A stretch of DNA of 64,000 nucleotides. Origin: Brevibacillus_F sp035644815 (lineage in GTDB: Bacteria > Bacillota > Bacilli > Brevibacillales > Brevibacillaceae). Every line of letters starts with the position of its first letter. The first letter of the stretch is position 1. Below the pieces are notes generated by a model. It saw only the letters and a list, made by a program, of their open reading frames with translations. It did no database searches and was not told where the DNA came from. A program made the position numbers and the translations under genes. The stretch covers positions 20,936-84,935 of the forward strand of contig DASQNU010000118.1 in the NCBI GenBank assembly GCA_035644815.1, in the 5' to 3' direction. This document shows positions 1 through 8,790 of this stretch, one piece after another.

Positions 1-1194
1 TTGGAGAAAGATGCGCTGCAAAGAGAGCTACAAGAAATGCTCGAACATGTTCGTGGCGTAAATAACGCACAGGTCATCTTGACTTTACCCCAAGAAAGCG
101 TTTGGGTAACGGAGACTCCGGATCAAGCAACCGCTTCCGTCATCGTGGAGGTAGAGCCCGGAACAAGACTTACACCAGAACAAACCCGGTCATTATACTA
201 TATGGTTTCTAGAAGCGTAAAACAGCTGCCGTTGGAAAACATTACGATTACAGACCAATACTCGAACTTGCTGGAGCTTCCAGATGCGAACACAGCCCAG
301 GCTTCCCTTACTGAGTATGAGCAACAGGAGAAGATCAAGGCTGAGGTCGAAAAGAAGATCCAACAGAACTTATACAATCTTCTCGGTACCATCATGGGGC
401 GTGACAAAATCGTTGTCCACACTGCAGTAAAAATGAACTTTGCGAAAGAAACGCGTGTGGAGAATCGTGTTGAAGCACCTGATAAGGAAAATAATGAAGG
501 TCTGATTATTAGTGCTCAGAAATTGTCCAAGACGTTCAACGGAACAGGGACACCGCCAGGAGGGGCAGCCGGCACAGGTCAAAACGATGTTGCCTCATAC
601 CCAGGTGGAAATCAACAAGGCACAAATAGCGAGTACGAAGAGTTAAACGACACGGTCAATCGTGAAGTAGACCGAATTACGAGAAATATCACGGAAAGTC
701 CGTTTCAAATTGAAGATATTGCGATCAATATCGGAGTAGAGCCACCGGATGGCGGAGAACTCGATGAACAAACGATTTCCAGTATTCGCCAGGTCTTGGG
801 GAATGTGGTCCGTGTAACGTTGAGTGAAAAAAATCTCAATCAGGAACAAGTGGATCAACGAATTTCCGTATTCCCGCGTTCTTTCTCCGGAAAAGTGGTT
901 GTCGAAGAATCCTCTCCATTTAGCTCTGGATTGCTCTATGGAACAGGTATCGTTGCATTACTGGCTCTTGGGGCAGTCGCATTCCTGATTTTCCGTCGAC
1001 GTCGCCAAGTGCAGCAGCAGGGAGATGCGGATGATTTTCCAGATCTACCGTCACCACAGCCATTTGAAGTGCCAGATCTCCAGTATGCGGAAGATAGCGA
1101 TGAAGTGGTGGTTCGTAAACAATTGGAAAAACTGGCGCGAAGCAAGCCAGACGAGTTTGTCGTCTTGCTCCGCACATGGCTAGCTGAAGATTAG
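1..1194 (+). CDS. fliF: Flagellar M-ring protein FliF (5' truncated)
   Basis: This is the C-terminal ~397 residues of FliF, which forms the MS ring in the cytoplasmic membrane and is the platform for rotor and export apparatus. The reading frame is open from base 1, so the N-terminus, including the first membrane segment, lies outside the window; the family is usually about 520-560 residues. A periplasmic ring-building region is followed by a Gly/Asn/Gln-rich stretch (about 180-215), a second membrane helix near residues 309-333 ending in a run of arginines, and a short acidic cytoplasmic tail that in this family binds FliG. fliG follows after 13 nt, as in other Bacillales. Confidence 0.97.
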   Translation: MEKDALQRELQEMLEHVRGVNNAQVILTLPQESVWVTETPDQATASVIVEVEPGTRLTPEQTRSLYYMVSRSVKQLPLENITITDQYSNLLELPDANTAQASLTEYEQQEKIKAEVEKKIQQNLYNLLGTIMGRDKIVVHTAVKMNFAKETRVENRVEAPDKENNEGLIISAQKLSKTFNGTGTPPGGAAGTGQNDVASYPGGNQQGTNSEYEELNDTVNREVDRITRNITESPFQIEDIAINIGVEPPDGGELDEQTISSIRQVLGNVVRVTLSEKNLNQEQVDQRISVFPRSFSGKVVVEESSPFSSGLLYGTGIVALLALGAVAFLIFRRRRQVQQQGDADDFPDLPSPQPFEVPDLQYAEDSDEVVVRKQLEKLARSKPDEFVVLLRTWLAED

Positions 1195-1207
1195 GGAGTG
1201 AGGACTG

Positions 1208-2221
1208 ATGGCCCGCGGCGCCAAAGAATTGACAGGAAGACAGAAGGCTGCAATTCTTCTCATATCACTTGGGCCGGAAGTATCCGCACAGGTGTTTAAA
1301 CACTTACGAGAAGACGAAATCGAACAATTAACATTGGAAATCGCCAATGTCAGAAAAGTAGATAACGATGAAAAAGATCGTATCTTATCCGAATTCCACC
1401 AGATTGCGGTGGCCAAAGAAGTAATTTCACAGGGCGGTATCACCTATGCCAGAGAAATTTTGCAAAAGGCACTGGGTGACAGCAAAGCGATGGATATTAT
1501 CAATCGTTTGACTGCCAATTTGCAGGTGCGCCCGTTTGACTTTGCCCGTAAAGCAGATCCAGGGCAGATTTTAAACTTTATTCAAAATGAACACTCGCAG
1601 ACGATTGCGCTGGTCTTGTCCTATTTGGATGCTGAACAAGCCGCGATGATCCTGTCTTCGCTGCCGCAAGAGCGTCAAGCGGACGTAGCGAAACGTATTG
1701 CGATGATGGATAGTACGTCACCTGAAGTCATTGCCCAAGTAGAACAAGTCTTGGAGCAAAAGCTCTCTGCGACGGTTACACAGGACTACACGCAAGCGGG
1801 TGGTATTGAAGCCATCGTCAATATTTTGAATGGTGTTGACCGTGGTACCGAGCGCACGATTCTCGATTCGCTCGAAATTCAGGATCCCGAACTTGCAGAA
1901 GAAATCAAGAAGCGTATGTTTGTCTTCGAAGACATCGCATCACTCGACAATCGTTCCATTCAACGCGTTATCCGCGATGTGGAAAACGCCGACCTTATGC
2001 TCTCCCTCAAAGTGGCGAGCGAAGAAGTGCGCGATGTGGTCTTCCGCAATATGTCCAAACGGATGGCGGATACATTCAAAGAAGAAATGGAATTTATGGG
2101 GCCAGTCCGTTTGCGCGACGTCGAAGAAGCTCAGTCACGTATCGTTGCTACCATTCGCCGCTTAGAAGAGGCGGGTGAGATCATCATCGCTCGCGGCGGA
2201 GGAGATGATATCATTGTCTAG
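1208..2221 (+). CDS. fliG: Flagellar motor switch protein FliG
   Basis: FliG (337 aa, normal length) is the C-ring protein that bridges FliF to FliM/FliY and contacts the stator to turn ion flow into torque. The middle domain carries an EHSQT motif at about residue 128, matching the family's EHPQT signature that binds FliM. The C-terminal region has the alternating charged residues of the torque helix. The ATG lies just after an SD-like GGGAGTGAGG. Its 3' end overlaps the TTG start of fliH by 8 nt, so translation is probably coupled. Confidence 0.98.
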   Translation: MARGAKELTGRQKAAILLISLGPEVSAQVFKHLREDEIEQLTLEIANVRKVDNDEKDRILSEFHQIAVAKEVISQGGITYAREILQKALGDSKAMDIINRLTANLQVRPFDFARKADPGQILNFIQNEHSQTIALVLSYLDAEQAAMILSSLPQERQADVAKRIAMMDSTSPEVIAQVEQVLEQKLSATVTQDYTQAGGIEAIVNILNGVDRGTERTILDSLEIQDPELAEEIKKRMFVFEDIASLDNRSIQRVIRDVENADLMLSLKVASEEVRDVVFRNMSKRMADTFKEEMEFMGPVRLRDVEEAQSRIVATIRRLEEAGEIIIARGGGDDIIV

Positions 2222-3035
2222 GATCATCAAATCGACACGCTATGCAACTACGGAAGAGGCAATGATCCTGTCTGTGAAAGCACCTTCAATACCTAAGACG
2301 GAAGTTTCGCAGGAAAGGTTGCAACATTTTGAGCAGGAAATGGAAAAAATGCAAAATGAAGCCGAATCCATCCTCCGAGACGCCGAAGAAACCGCTGCAC
2401 GAATCTTGGAGGACACGGCTTTGCAGGCTGAACAAATGAAGCAACAAGCTCTTGCAGAAATCGAGGCTTGGTGGACGCAAAAAGAAGAGGAAGCAAACCT
2501 ATTATTTCAAGAGGTTCGCTCCAAAGCGCAAGACGATGGTTATGCAGATGGTCTTGAAGCCGGTAAGCATTATGTCATATCGGAAGAACAAGACACCATA
2601 CTGCAGGCAAAAGCGATCTTGGAACAAGCCTATCACGAAAAAAATCAGATTATTGCGGAGGCTGAGCCTTTTTTGGTCAATCTCAGCATGGAAGTAGCCA
2701 AAAAAGTGGTAGAAGCGGAATTATCTACTTCTGAAGAAAAGATTTTGCAGATGGTACAACGTGTGCTTCGCCGTTCACGAGTACACGGACAAATCACGTT
2801 ATGTGTGAACCATCGCTACTTCGAGTTTATTGAGGATCATCGTGAACAGCTCCTGGCACTGCTGGATGGACAAGCTGAACTCGCGATTTTTCCTGACTAC
2901 ACCGTTCAGGATGAAGGCTGTGTCATTCGTACGCCGCTTGGCAGTGTAGATGCGCGAATCGATACACAATTACAAGAGATCAGACAAGTTCTTATGGACA
3001 TTGCCCGAGGAAGTGAAACAGATGAGCATGCTTGA
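2214..3035 (+). CDS. fliH: Flagellar assembly protein FliH (export ATPase regulator)
   Basis: FliH (273 aa from this start) holds the FliI ATPase in check and docks it to the export gate. The sequence has a long Glu/Gln/Ala-rich coiled coil (roughly residues 30-110) and a C-terminal FliH/V-ATPase E-type domain. I place the start at TTG 2214, 10 nt after a GGCGGAGGAG SD; an upstream ATG at 2175 would lie deep in fliG without an SD. The gene sits in the fixed fliG-fliH-fliI order and overlaps fliI by 14 nt. Confidence 0.92.
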   Translation: MSRIIKSTRYATTEEAMILSVKAPSIPKTEVSQERLQHFEQEMEKMQNEAESILRDAEETAARILEDTALQAEQMKQQALAEIEAWWTQKEEEANLLFQEVRSKAQDDGYADGLEAGKHYVISEEQDTILQAKAILEQAYHEKNQIIAEAEPFLVNLSMEVAKKVVEAELSTSEEKILQMVQRVLRRSRVHGQITLCVNHRYFEFIEDHREQLLALLDGQAELAIFPDYTVQDEGCVIRTPLGSVDARIDTQLQEIRQVLMDIARGSETDEHA

Positions 3036-4344
3036 TCTCTCCAAATATATACAGGCGATTCAGCATATGGATCCGGTTCGTATTAACGGCAAGGTAACAC
3101 AGGTTGTCGGATTGACGATCGAATCGCAGGGTCCAGAGGCGAAGCTGGGTGAAGTGTGTCTCATTTATTCTCAGCAAAATGAAGAACCGATCATGGCCGA
3201 GGTTGTCGGATTCCGCGACAATAAGGTGCTGCTTATGCCACTCGGTGAAGTTTCTGCCATTGGTCCCGGCTGTGACGTGGTAGCCACTGGCAAGCCATTG
3301 ATGGTAAAGGTCGGTACAGAAATTCTGGGAATGGTACTGGATGGACTGGGACGCCCGATGATCGGTAAGCCATTGCCATTGGGCCTTTCCTCGGTACCCA
3401 CGAACAATCAACCGCCGAATCCATTGCTGCGCCCCCGGATTCAGGAGCCATTAAGTGTGGGTGTGCGCGCAATCGATGGACTCATTACGGTTGGAAAAGG
3501 ACAGCGTGTTGGTATTTTCGCTGGTTCCGGTGTGGGGAAAAGTACATTGCTTGGAATGATCGCTCGGAATACGACAGCAGATGTCAACGTGATTGCGCTC
3601 ATTGGTGAACGTGGCCGTGAGGTAATGGAGTTTATCGAACGCGATCTAGGGGAAGAAGGACTACAAAGGTCTGTTGTAGTCGTCGCTACATCCGATCAGC
3701 CTGCGATGATTCGTATCAAAGGTGCCATGATTGCCACAGCGATCGCGGAATATTATCGTGATCGTGGTCTCAATGTCATGCTGATGATGGACTCCGTTAC
3801 ACGTTTCGCGATGGCACAGCGTGAAATTGGACTAGCCATTGGTGAACCGCCCGCTACACGCGGGTATACGCCTTCTGTGTTCGCCATGCTGCCTAAATTG
3901 CTGGAACGCGCTGGGACTGCGAATAAGGGAAGTATCACAGCCTTCTACACCGTATTGGTAGATTCTGATGATATGAATGACCCTATCGCAGATGCAGTGC
4001 GCGGGATCTTGGACGGACATATTGTGCTGGACCGTAAAATCGCACATAAAGGTCACTTTCCGGCGATTGATGTGCTGGCAAGCGTGAGCCGTGTCATGAA
4101 CGAAATCTGTACCAGTCAACATCTCGATGCGGCAAGGGAACTGAAAAGGTATATGGCAACGTATAAGGATGCGGAAGACCTCATCAATATCGGGGCCTAC
4201 AAAATGGGAACCAACCGAGACATTGATGCTGCGATTCGTTATCGGGACACCATTCGAGATTTTACGGCGCAAGGTACACACGAGCCTGCTGATCTGAAGA
4301 CGACAATCAATGCCCTGACTGCTCACTTTGGAGGCGTACGTTAA
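3022..4344 (+). CDS. fliI: Flagellum-specific ATP synthase FliI
   Basis: FliI (440 aa) is the hexameric ATPase of the flagellar type III export apparatus, related to F1-beta. The Walker A sequence GSGVGKST is at residues 168-175, followed by a Walker B region (VMLMMDSVTRFA) and the conserved GEPPATRGYTPSVFA segment. The start is ATG 3022, preceded by GAGGAAG; ATG 3028 is a possible alternative. The in-frame ATG at 2950 would add 24 unrelated residues encoded in fliH. The stop codon shares its last A with the ATG of fliJ (TAATG). Confidence 0.97.
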   Translation: MSMLDLSKYIQAIQHMDPVRINGKVTQVVGLTIESQGPEAKLGEVCLIYSQQNEEPIMAEVVGFRDNKVLLMPLGEVSAIGPGCDVVATGKPLMVKVGTEILGMVLDGLGRPMIGKPLPLGLSSVPTNNQPPNPLLRPRIQEPLSVGVRAIDGLITVGKGQRVGIFAGSGVGKSTLLGMIARNTTADVNVIALIGERGREVMEFIERDLGEEGLQRSVVVVATSDQPAMIRIKGAMIATAIAEYYRDRGLNVMLMMDSVTRFAMAQREIGLAIGEPPATRGYTPSVFAMLPKLLERAGTANKGSITAFYTVLVDSDDMNDPIADAVRGILDGHIVLDRKIAHKGHFPAIDVLASVSRVMNEICTSQHLDAARELKRYMATYKDAEDLINIGAYKMGTNRDIDAAIRYRDTIRDFTAQGTHEPADLKTTINALTAHFGGVR

Positions 4345-4790
4345 TGAAGAAGTTTCAGTATTCTCTTCAAAAAATCTTGGATTTGAAAGAAAGAGAAAAG
4401 GAACAAGCCGAATGGGCATTTGGGAAATCCATGCAAAAAAAGAACGAAGAAGAAGAGAAACTCATCCGCATGCATGAGCGCAAAGAAGAGCTTACCCAGC
4501 ATCTTTTCCAAGTGCAAGCAGGCGTTTGCTCAGCTGCCCAGTTGCTTGATATTACCCGTTATCGGCAAACGATGGATCAGGCAATCGTGAACCAGCAAAA
4601 AACACTGTTTGGTTGTGAACAAGAGCTGGAAGCTTTCAAACAGAGGTTGACGATGAAGATGCAAGAATCACAGCTATGGCAAAAACTGCGGGAAAAAGCA
4701 AAGGATTCCTTTGATGAAGCGGAAAAAAATCGCGATCAGAAGGAAATGGATGAAATTGGACTCAACCGATATTTGCGCAAAACGATATAG
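4344..4790 (+). CDS. fliJ: Flagellar export chaperone FliJ
   Basis: This 148-aa, highly charged and almost entirely alpha-helical protein has the coiled-coil pattern and length of FliJ, the stalk-like protein that sits in the FliI hexamer and links it to FlhA. It opens with the Bacillales FliJ signature (FQYSLQKILDLKEREKEQAE) and continues as heptads to the end. The start overlaps the fliI stop by one base. There is little sequence conservation in this family beyond the N-terminus, so the call rests on that signature and position. Confidence 0.93.
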   Translation: MKKFQYSLQKILDLKEREKEQAEWAFGKSMQKKNEEEEKLIRMHERKEELTQHLFQVQAGVCSAAQLLDITRYRQTMDQAIVNQQKTLFGCEQELEAFKQRLTMKMQESQLWQKLREKAKDSFDEAEKNRDQKEMDEIGLNRYLRKTI

Positions 4791-4804
4791 AGAGGAGGGG
4801 CAAT

Positions 4805-5695
4805 ATGGAAGAGATCCAGGAAGAGAGAGGATACAGTAAGTGGGAATGGTTTTTCTACATGATTTTCATACCGGCATTATTTGCAACTCTCTTGGGTGGG
4901 GTACTGTTGTCACTTCTCGGCGTAAATGTGGTAGGGAAAGCACTGAGCTTGGCAAACCAAATCCCTTATGTAGAGAAAGTTGTCCCGGACACCAGTGCTG
5001 AGGTGAAGCCTGATCAAGCTGATAAGGAGAACTTGGAGAAACAGCTTGTCACCGCACAAAGCGAGCTAGCAAAGAGTAAGCAGACTGTAACCGCCATTGA
5101 AACTGAAGCTGCGAAAAAAGATGCAACGATTCAAACCCTGCAAAAGCAGGCGGAAGACTTGCAGAAAATGATTGAAGAAAAACGTGCTTCAGAAGAAGAA
5201 CGGCAAAAACAGTATGCGGACTTAGCCAAGATCTATACCACCATGTCAGCTGGTAAGGCAGCACCTATTATCGAGAATCTCACGACTGAAGAAGCTGTGA
5301 CTGTGCTGTCGAAGATGAAGCCGGAGCAGCGTGCTGAGATCTTAGCAAAAATGGATCCGAAAAAAGCAGCGGATACTTCCATTTTGATTAAAGATACCGT
5401 TATTAATGAAGATGATGATATAGCTGCCATGCAGCAACGGATTCAGGCATTGACCAAAGCCTTGAGTGAAACGCGTCAAGATTCTACCAGCCTAGATTCA
5501 TTGATCACCACATTCTCGCAAATGCCTGCTACTGAGTCTTCCCTGATTCTAAAGTCGCTGATGACAACGAATCAAAACCGTGCGATTTCCATTTTAGCCG
5601 GTATGGCTAATGATAAACGCGCACAGGTGTTGGCGGAAATCGCGAAGGAAGACGATAAATTGGCGGCCAAAATCACCAGCGAGTTGCTTCGATAG
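4805..5695 (+). CDS. ylxF: YlxF/MotE-like membrane protein of the flagellar operon
   Basis: This is a 296-aa protein with one membrane helix near residues 17-42, a long coiled coil (about 80-135) and a domain resembling the MgtE N-terminal / FliG-like repeat at about 140-200 (phrases such as TTEEAVTVLSKMKPEQRAEI). MotE/FlbB-type proteins of this layout help assemble or position the motor in other bacteria. In B. subtilis the gene in this slot, between fliJ and fliK, is ylxF. A GAGAGGAGGGGC SD precedes the ATG. A precise role is not known. Confidence 0.8.
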   Translation: MEEIQEERGYSKWEWFFYMIFIPALFATLLGGVLLSLLGVNVVGKALSLANQIPYVEKVVPDTSAEVKPDQADKENLEKQLVTAQSELAKSKQTVTAIETEAAKKDATIQTLQKQAEDLQKMIEEKRASEEERQKQYADLAKIYTTMSAGKAAPIIENLTTEEAVTVLSKMKPEQRAEILAKMDPKKAADTSILIKDTVINEDDDIAAMQQRIQALTKALSETRQDSTSLDSLITTFSQMPATESSLILKSLMTTNQNRAISILAGMANDKRAQVLAEIAKEDDKLAAKITSELLR

Positions 5696-5753
5696 GCGAT
5701 AAAAATCGCCCGTCGTTTCTATAGCAACAAAAAAACTTGAAGGAGGTGGACAC

Positions 5754-7145
5754 ATGAATGTAGCAAATCCGATCGCTGTACAAGCAGCGGTAATGCCTGC
5801 TGCGGCACAGGGGCAGGTCGTCTCTGGTCCAGCGCAGACTCTGACAGGAGTTTTCGCGATGGAAATGGGGAACGCTTTGCAAGGAATGCCGCAATTGGCA
5901 GAGCTTCCAACGTTTGCAGAGGGTATGTCTGAAGAAGATATGGAAGCTTTGGCTAACCTGATGGCGATGTTGCAGGCGATGTTCGCGGAAAACAATCCGC
6001 AACAGCTCCAACTCGAAGGAGAAGGTGCAGAACTGCTTGGAGAAGACGCTGTGCAGACCTTGCAATCCTTGATTGCCAAGTATGCAGGCGCCTTGGAAGT
6101 TCAAACGGCTGCATCGGTTGCCCAAGCTGACAAGCAAGCTGTTGTCAATGCATTCATGAATCAGGGGCTGAGCCAGGAAGAAGCAGAGACGTTTACAAAT
6201 ATGCTGCTCGTCATGGCAAAACCAGCGTCTGGACAGAAAAATGCAGGTATCGAAACGGTAACGCAGCAAGTTAACAAACTGCTGGAAGCGCTGGGTGTAG
6301 AGATCAGTAAAGAAGAAAAATCTCAATCTGCAGTAAAAAATCCTTTGCTGCAACAAAATGCAAGTTTCGCTGCATTCCGTTTGAATCAAACGGCGCAAGT
6401 AAGTGACCAACACAATACAGCTGATGCGCAATCCATTCAAAATTTGCAGATGAATCAAGCGTTATCGAAGTATCAAGCAGAAATCGGCATACGTAATATT
6501 TCCGCAAAAACAGTGGAAGTTCAAGGGGTTATGGCAGCAGGAACACAAGCGGCAACTCCTACTGAAGGACAACAATCCCAACCATTGACTGCACCTGTTA
6601 CAGTTCAAGGGAACCTAATCACAGGAGTCGCTGAGGAGCAAACTGCGGTTTCTTCTAGACAGGTTGTCAATGCCGATCAATTTGCCACTGAGATGACAGA
6701 TTTGTTTGTAAAACAAATGAAATTGGGCACTTTCCGCGGTTTCTCTGAAGCGAAGATCACCTTGAATCCAGAGTCACTGGGTCAAGTGGATGTGAAGCTC
6801 ACGTTGCAAAACGGTATGCTTACCGCTCATTTCACAGCTGAAACAAAAGCCGGGAAGGAACTGCTAGACAATCAAATGTCCCAGCTGCGAACAGCCTTGA
6901 TGAATCAAGGTTTACAGGTGGAGCGCCTTGAAGTATCCCAGCCTCAACAACAACAAAACGCTGCTTTTACTTTCCAACAGCAACGCGAACAAGCTCGCCA
7001 ACAGCAAAATAATCAAAATCAGCAAAAACAGGACGATGGAGAGCAGGCAGAATTCTCCATAGAAAAGCTGGTTGAAGGAACAGGAACGGTAGATCGCTCG
7101 CTAAATCGTCTGCGTGGCTTGCGAAATGTTGAGTACACCGTTTAA
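5754..7145 (+). CDS. fliK: Flagellar hook-length control protein FliK
   Basis: This is a 463-aa protein with the two-part FliK layout. The N-terminal two thirds is low-conservation, Gln/Ala-rich and probably extended, serving as the molecular ruler. A compact C-terminal Flg_hook domain follows at about residues 315-395, containing the recognisable LNPESLGQVDVKLTL core. After it comes a poly-Gln tail. The ATG follows GAAGGAGGTGG. FliK is exported and switches secretion from hook to filament substrates. In most relatives flgD follows directly; here it does not. Confidence 0.93.
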   Translation: MNVANPIAVQAAVMPAAAQGQVVSGPAQTLTGVFAMEMGNALQGMPQLAELPTFAEGMSEEDMEALANLMAMLQAMFAENNPQQLQLEGEGAELLGEDAVQTLQSLIAKYAGALEVQTAASVAQADKQAVVNAFMNQGLSQEEAETFTNMLLVMAKPASGQKNAGIETVTQQVNKLLEALGVEISKEEKSQSAVKNPLLQQNASFAAFRLNQTAQVSDQHNTADAQSIQNLQMNQALSKYQAEIGIRNISAKTVEVQGVMAAGTQAATPTEGQQSQPLTAPVTVQGNLITGVAEEQTAVSSRQVVNADQFATEMTDLFVKQMKLGTFRGFSEAKITLNPESLGQVDVKLTLQNGMLTAHFTAETKAGKELLDNQMSQLRTALMNQGLQVERLEVSQPQQQQNAAFTFQQQREQARQQQNNQNQQKQDDGEQAEFSIEKLVEGTGTVDRSLNRLRGLRNVEYTV

Positions 7146-7164
7146 AAGATGAGGAGGAGACACC

Positions 7165-7566
7165 ATGGCGAATCCATTCCGTGTTGGTCAACCCTTTATT
7201 CCTCCAAAGCCGCCTGGTGTAACTAGACAACCTGTATCCAAGCCCGTCGAAAAACCCTTTCAGCAGTGGTTAACCGAAGCGGTTGCTGGAGACTCTAAAA
7301 CGTCATCCACCACCGCACTAAGTTTTAGCCAACATGCGCTACAACGGCTGAAAGACAGAGGGATTCAACTGAGTGAAACAGATATGACGAGATTGGAACA
7401 AGCCGTCCAGAAAGCGGCAAATAAAGGAGCAAAAGAATCACTGGTCATGATGGACAGCGTGGCCTATGTGGTCAGTATTGTGAATCGTAAAGTGATTACG
7501 GCAGTTGATGCGGGACACATGAAAGATAATGTGTTCACCAATATTGACAGCGCGATTTTTGTGTAA
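7165..7566 (+). CDS. Flagellar operon protein (TIGR02530-type)
   Basis: This is a 133-aa protein between fliK and the hook gene. It matches my recollection of the small 'flagellar operon protein' family found in fla operons of many Bacillales and Clostridia. The N-terminal 45 residues are Pro-rich. The rest contains a compact region beginning FSQHALQRLKDRGIQL and ending with VNRKVITAVDAGHMKDNVFTN, which is typical of the family. The SD is GAGGAGGAGAC. Function is unknown, and it is not a FlgD homologue. Confidence 0.8.
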   Translation: MANPFRVGQPFIPPKPPGVTRQPVSKPVEKPFQQWLTEAVAGDSKTSSTTALSFSQHALQRLKDRGIQLSETDMTRLEQAVQKAANKGAKESLVMMDSVAYVVSIVNRKVITAVDAGHMKDNVFTNIDSAIFV

Positions 7567-7577
7567 AGCACAGCAAC

Positions 7578-7589
7578 AGGGCCGGCCCT
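7578..7589. repeat. 12-bp perfect palindrome in the gap before the hook gene
   Basis: AGGGCCGGCCCT is its own reverse complement. It lies in a 97-bp gap between the flagellar operon protein and the hook gene, one of the longer gaps in the fla operon. There is no T-run after it, so it is not a terminator. No function is assigned. Confidence 0.5.
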
Positions 7590-7663
7590 CCTAGAGGAAG
7601 CCCTTGGATTACCGACTGATTGAGGTATTCCGCTATTACGTTACCATGAGAGGGAGATTGTAG

Positions 7664-8470
7664 ATGATCCGTTCTTTGTACACTGGTGTATCAGGTTTGC
7701 GCGGTTTTCAAACAAAGCTTGACGTAATTGGTAATAACATTGCGAACGTAAATACGGTTGGTTACAAAAAGAGCCGTGTGATGTTCCAGGATGTATTGAG
7801 CCAAAACATCAAAGGCGCTACAGCACCTTCTGAAGAAGGAAGAGGCGGGGTTAACCCAATGCAAGTGGGCTTGGGTTCTCAGGTAGCGTCCATCGAGATG
7901 GCCTTTACTGCTGGTAGCCCAATGACTACGAATCTACCTACAGACCTTTCCATTGAAGGAGATGGGTTCTTCGTAGTGAGCGAGGGTGCAGATGGCCCGA
8001 CTTACTACACACGTGCAGGTAACTTTACACGTGATGCTAACGGGTATTTGGTAAATTCCCAGGGACTTTATCTCCAAGGGGATACCGGTAACATTCAAAT
8101 CCCGCGTGCAGATTACACTTCCTATTCGATTGGTCAAGACGGAAGCGTAGTGGGTGTCACTGCTGATGGGACAATCGAAACGATTGCAACTGTTTATGTA
8201 AAAACATTTGAAAACCCAGCTGGTCTCAAAAAGATCGGTAACTCCCTGTATGAAAACACGTTGAATGCTGACGGAGAAGGTGCAACAGAGGCAGCAACTC
8301 CAGCTGAGCTCGGCGTAAACATCATCTCTGGTCAATTGGAAATGTCCAACGTTGATCTGTCCGAAGAGTTCACCGAAATGATCACAGCGCAACGCGGATT
8401 CCAAGCGAACTCCCGTATCATTACTACTTCTGACAGTGTGCTTGAAGAATTGGTTAACCTGAAGCGATAA
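7664..8470 (+). CDS. flgE: Flagellar hook / hook-basal body protein FlgE (short FlgG-like form)
   Basis: This 268-aa rod/hook-family protein is close in length and sequence style to the protein named FlgE in the B. subtilis fla operon. The N-terminus has the family motif (NNIANVNTVGYKKSR, near residues 23-37). The C-terminus has the matching helix with EMSNVDLSEEFTEMI and QRGFQANSRIITTSD. These terminal helices polymerise in the axial structure after export. A GAGAGGGAGATTGTAG SD precedes the ATG. It lacks the long D2 insertion of enteric FlgE, so FlgG is an alternative name. Confidence 0.9.
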   Translation: MIRSLYTGVSGLRGFQTKLDVIGNNIANVNTVGYKKSRVMFQDVLSQNIKGATAPSEEGRGGVNPMQVGLGSQVASIEMAFTAGSPMTTNLPTDLSIEGDGFFVVSEGADGPTYYTRAGNFTRDANGYLVNSQGLYLQGDTGNIQIPRADYTSYSIGQDGSVVGVTADGTIETIATVYVKTFENPAGLKKIGNSLYENTLNADGEGATEAATPAELGVNIISGQLEMSNVDLSEEFTEMITAQRGFQANSRIITTSDSVLEELVNLKR

Positions 8471-8504
8471 GTTAACTAGCTTAGCAGGGTAATGTGAGCA
8501 ATAG

Positions 8505-8525
8505 GAGGGGGAATGTTTCCCCCTC
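8505..8525 (+). promoter_or_regulatory. Strong G5/C5 hairpin between flgE and swrD
   Basis: GAGGGGGAA and TTCCCCCTC form a perfect 9-bp stem around a TGT loop. No U-tract follows, so this is unlikely to be an efficient intrinsic terminator. It may act as an mRNA stability or processing element within the long operon transcript; this is inference. Confidence 0.5.
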
Positions 8526-8555
8526 TCCATATCGATCCTAACGAGGTATCTTACC

Positions 8556-8774
8556 ATGATCGAATTAACCCGTTTTAATGGAACGACATTTTTTCTCAAC
8601 ATCACGCACATTGAGTCAGTGGAAGCAACACCGGATACCGTAATCACGCTGTCGAATGGCAAAAAGTTTATTGTCAAGGATAAGGCAGAAACGATTGCTG
8701 CTCGCATTAGTGAATTTTATCAGCAAGGAACACCCAAAACGGTCATCCCTCGTCCCATAGACGATTCAATATAA
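8556..8774 (+). CDS. swrD: SwrD / FlbD family protein (flagellar torque factor)
   Basis: This is a 72-aa protein of the FlbD family (MIELTRFNGTTFFLN opening, then ITHIESVEATPDTVITLSNG). In B. subtilis the orthologue, formerly YlzI, lies between flgE and fliL and is needed for full motor power in swarming. The length and the position are the same here. The SD (ACGAGGTATC) is moderate. fliL follows after 16 nt. Confidence 0.9.
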   Translation: MIELTRFNGTTFFLNITHIESVEATPDTVITLSNGKKFIVKDKAETIAARISEFYQQGTPKTVIPRPIDDSI

Positions 8775-8790
8775 TAACGGGAGGAGCACT

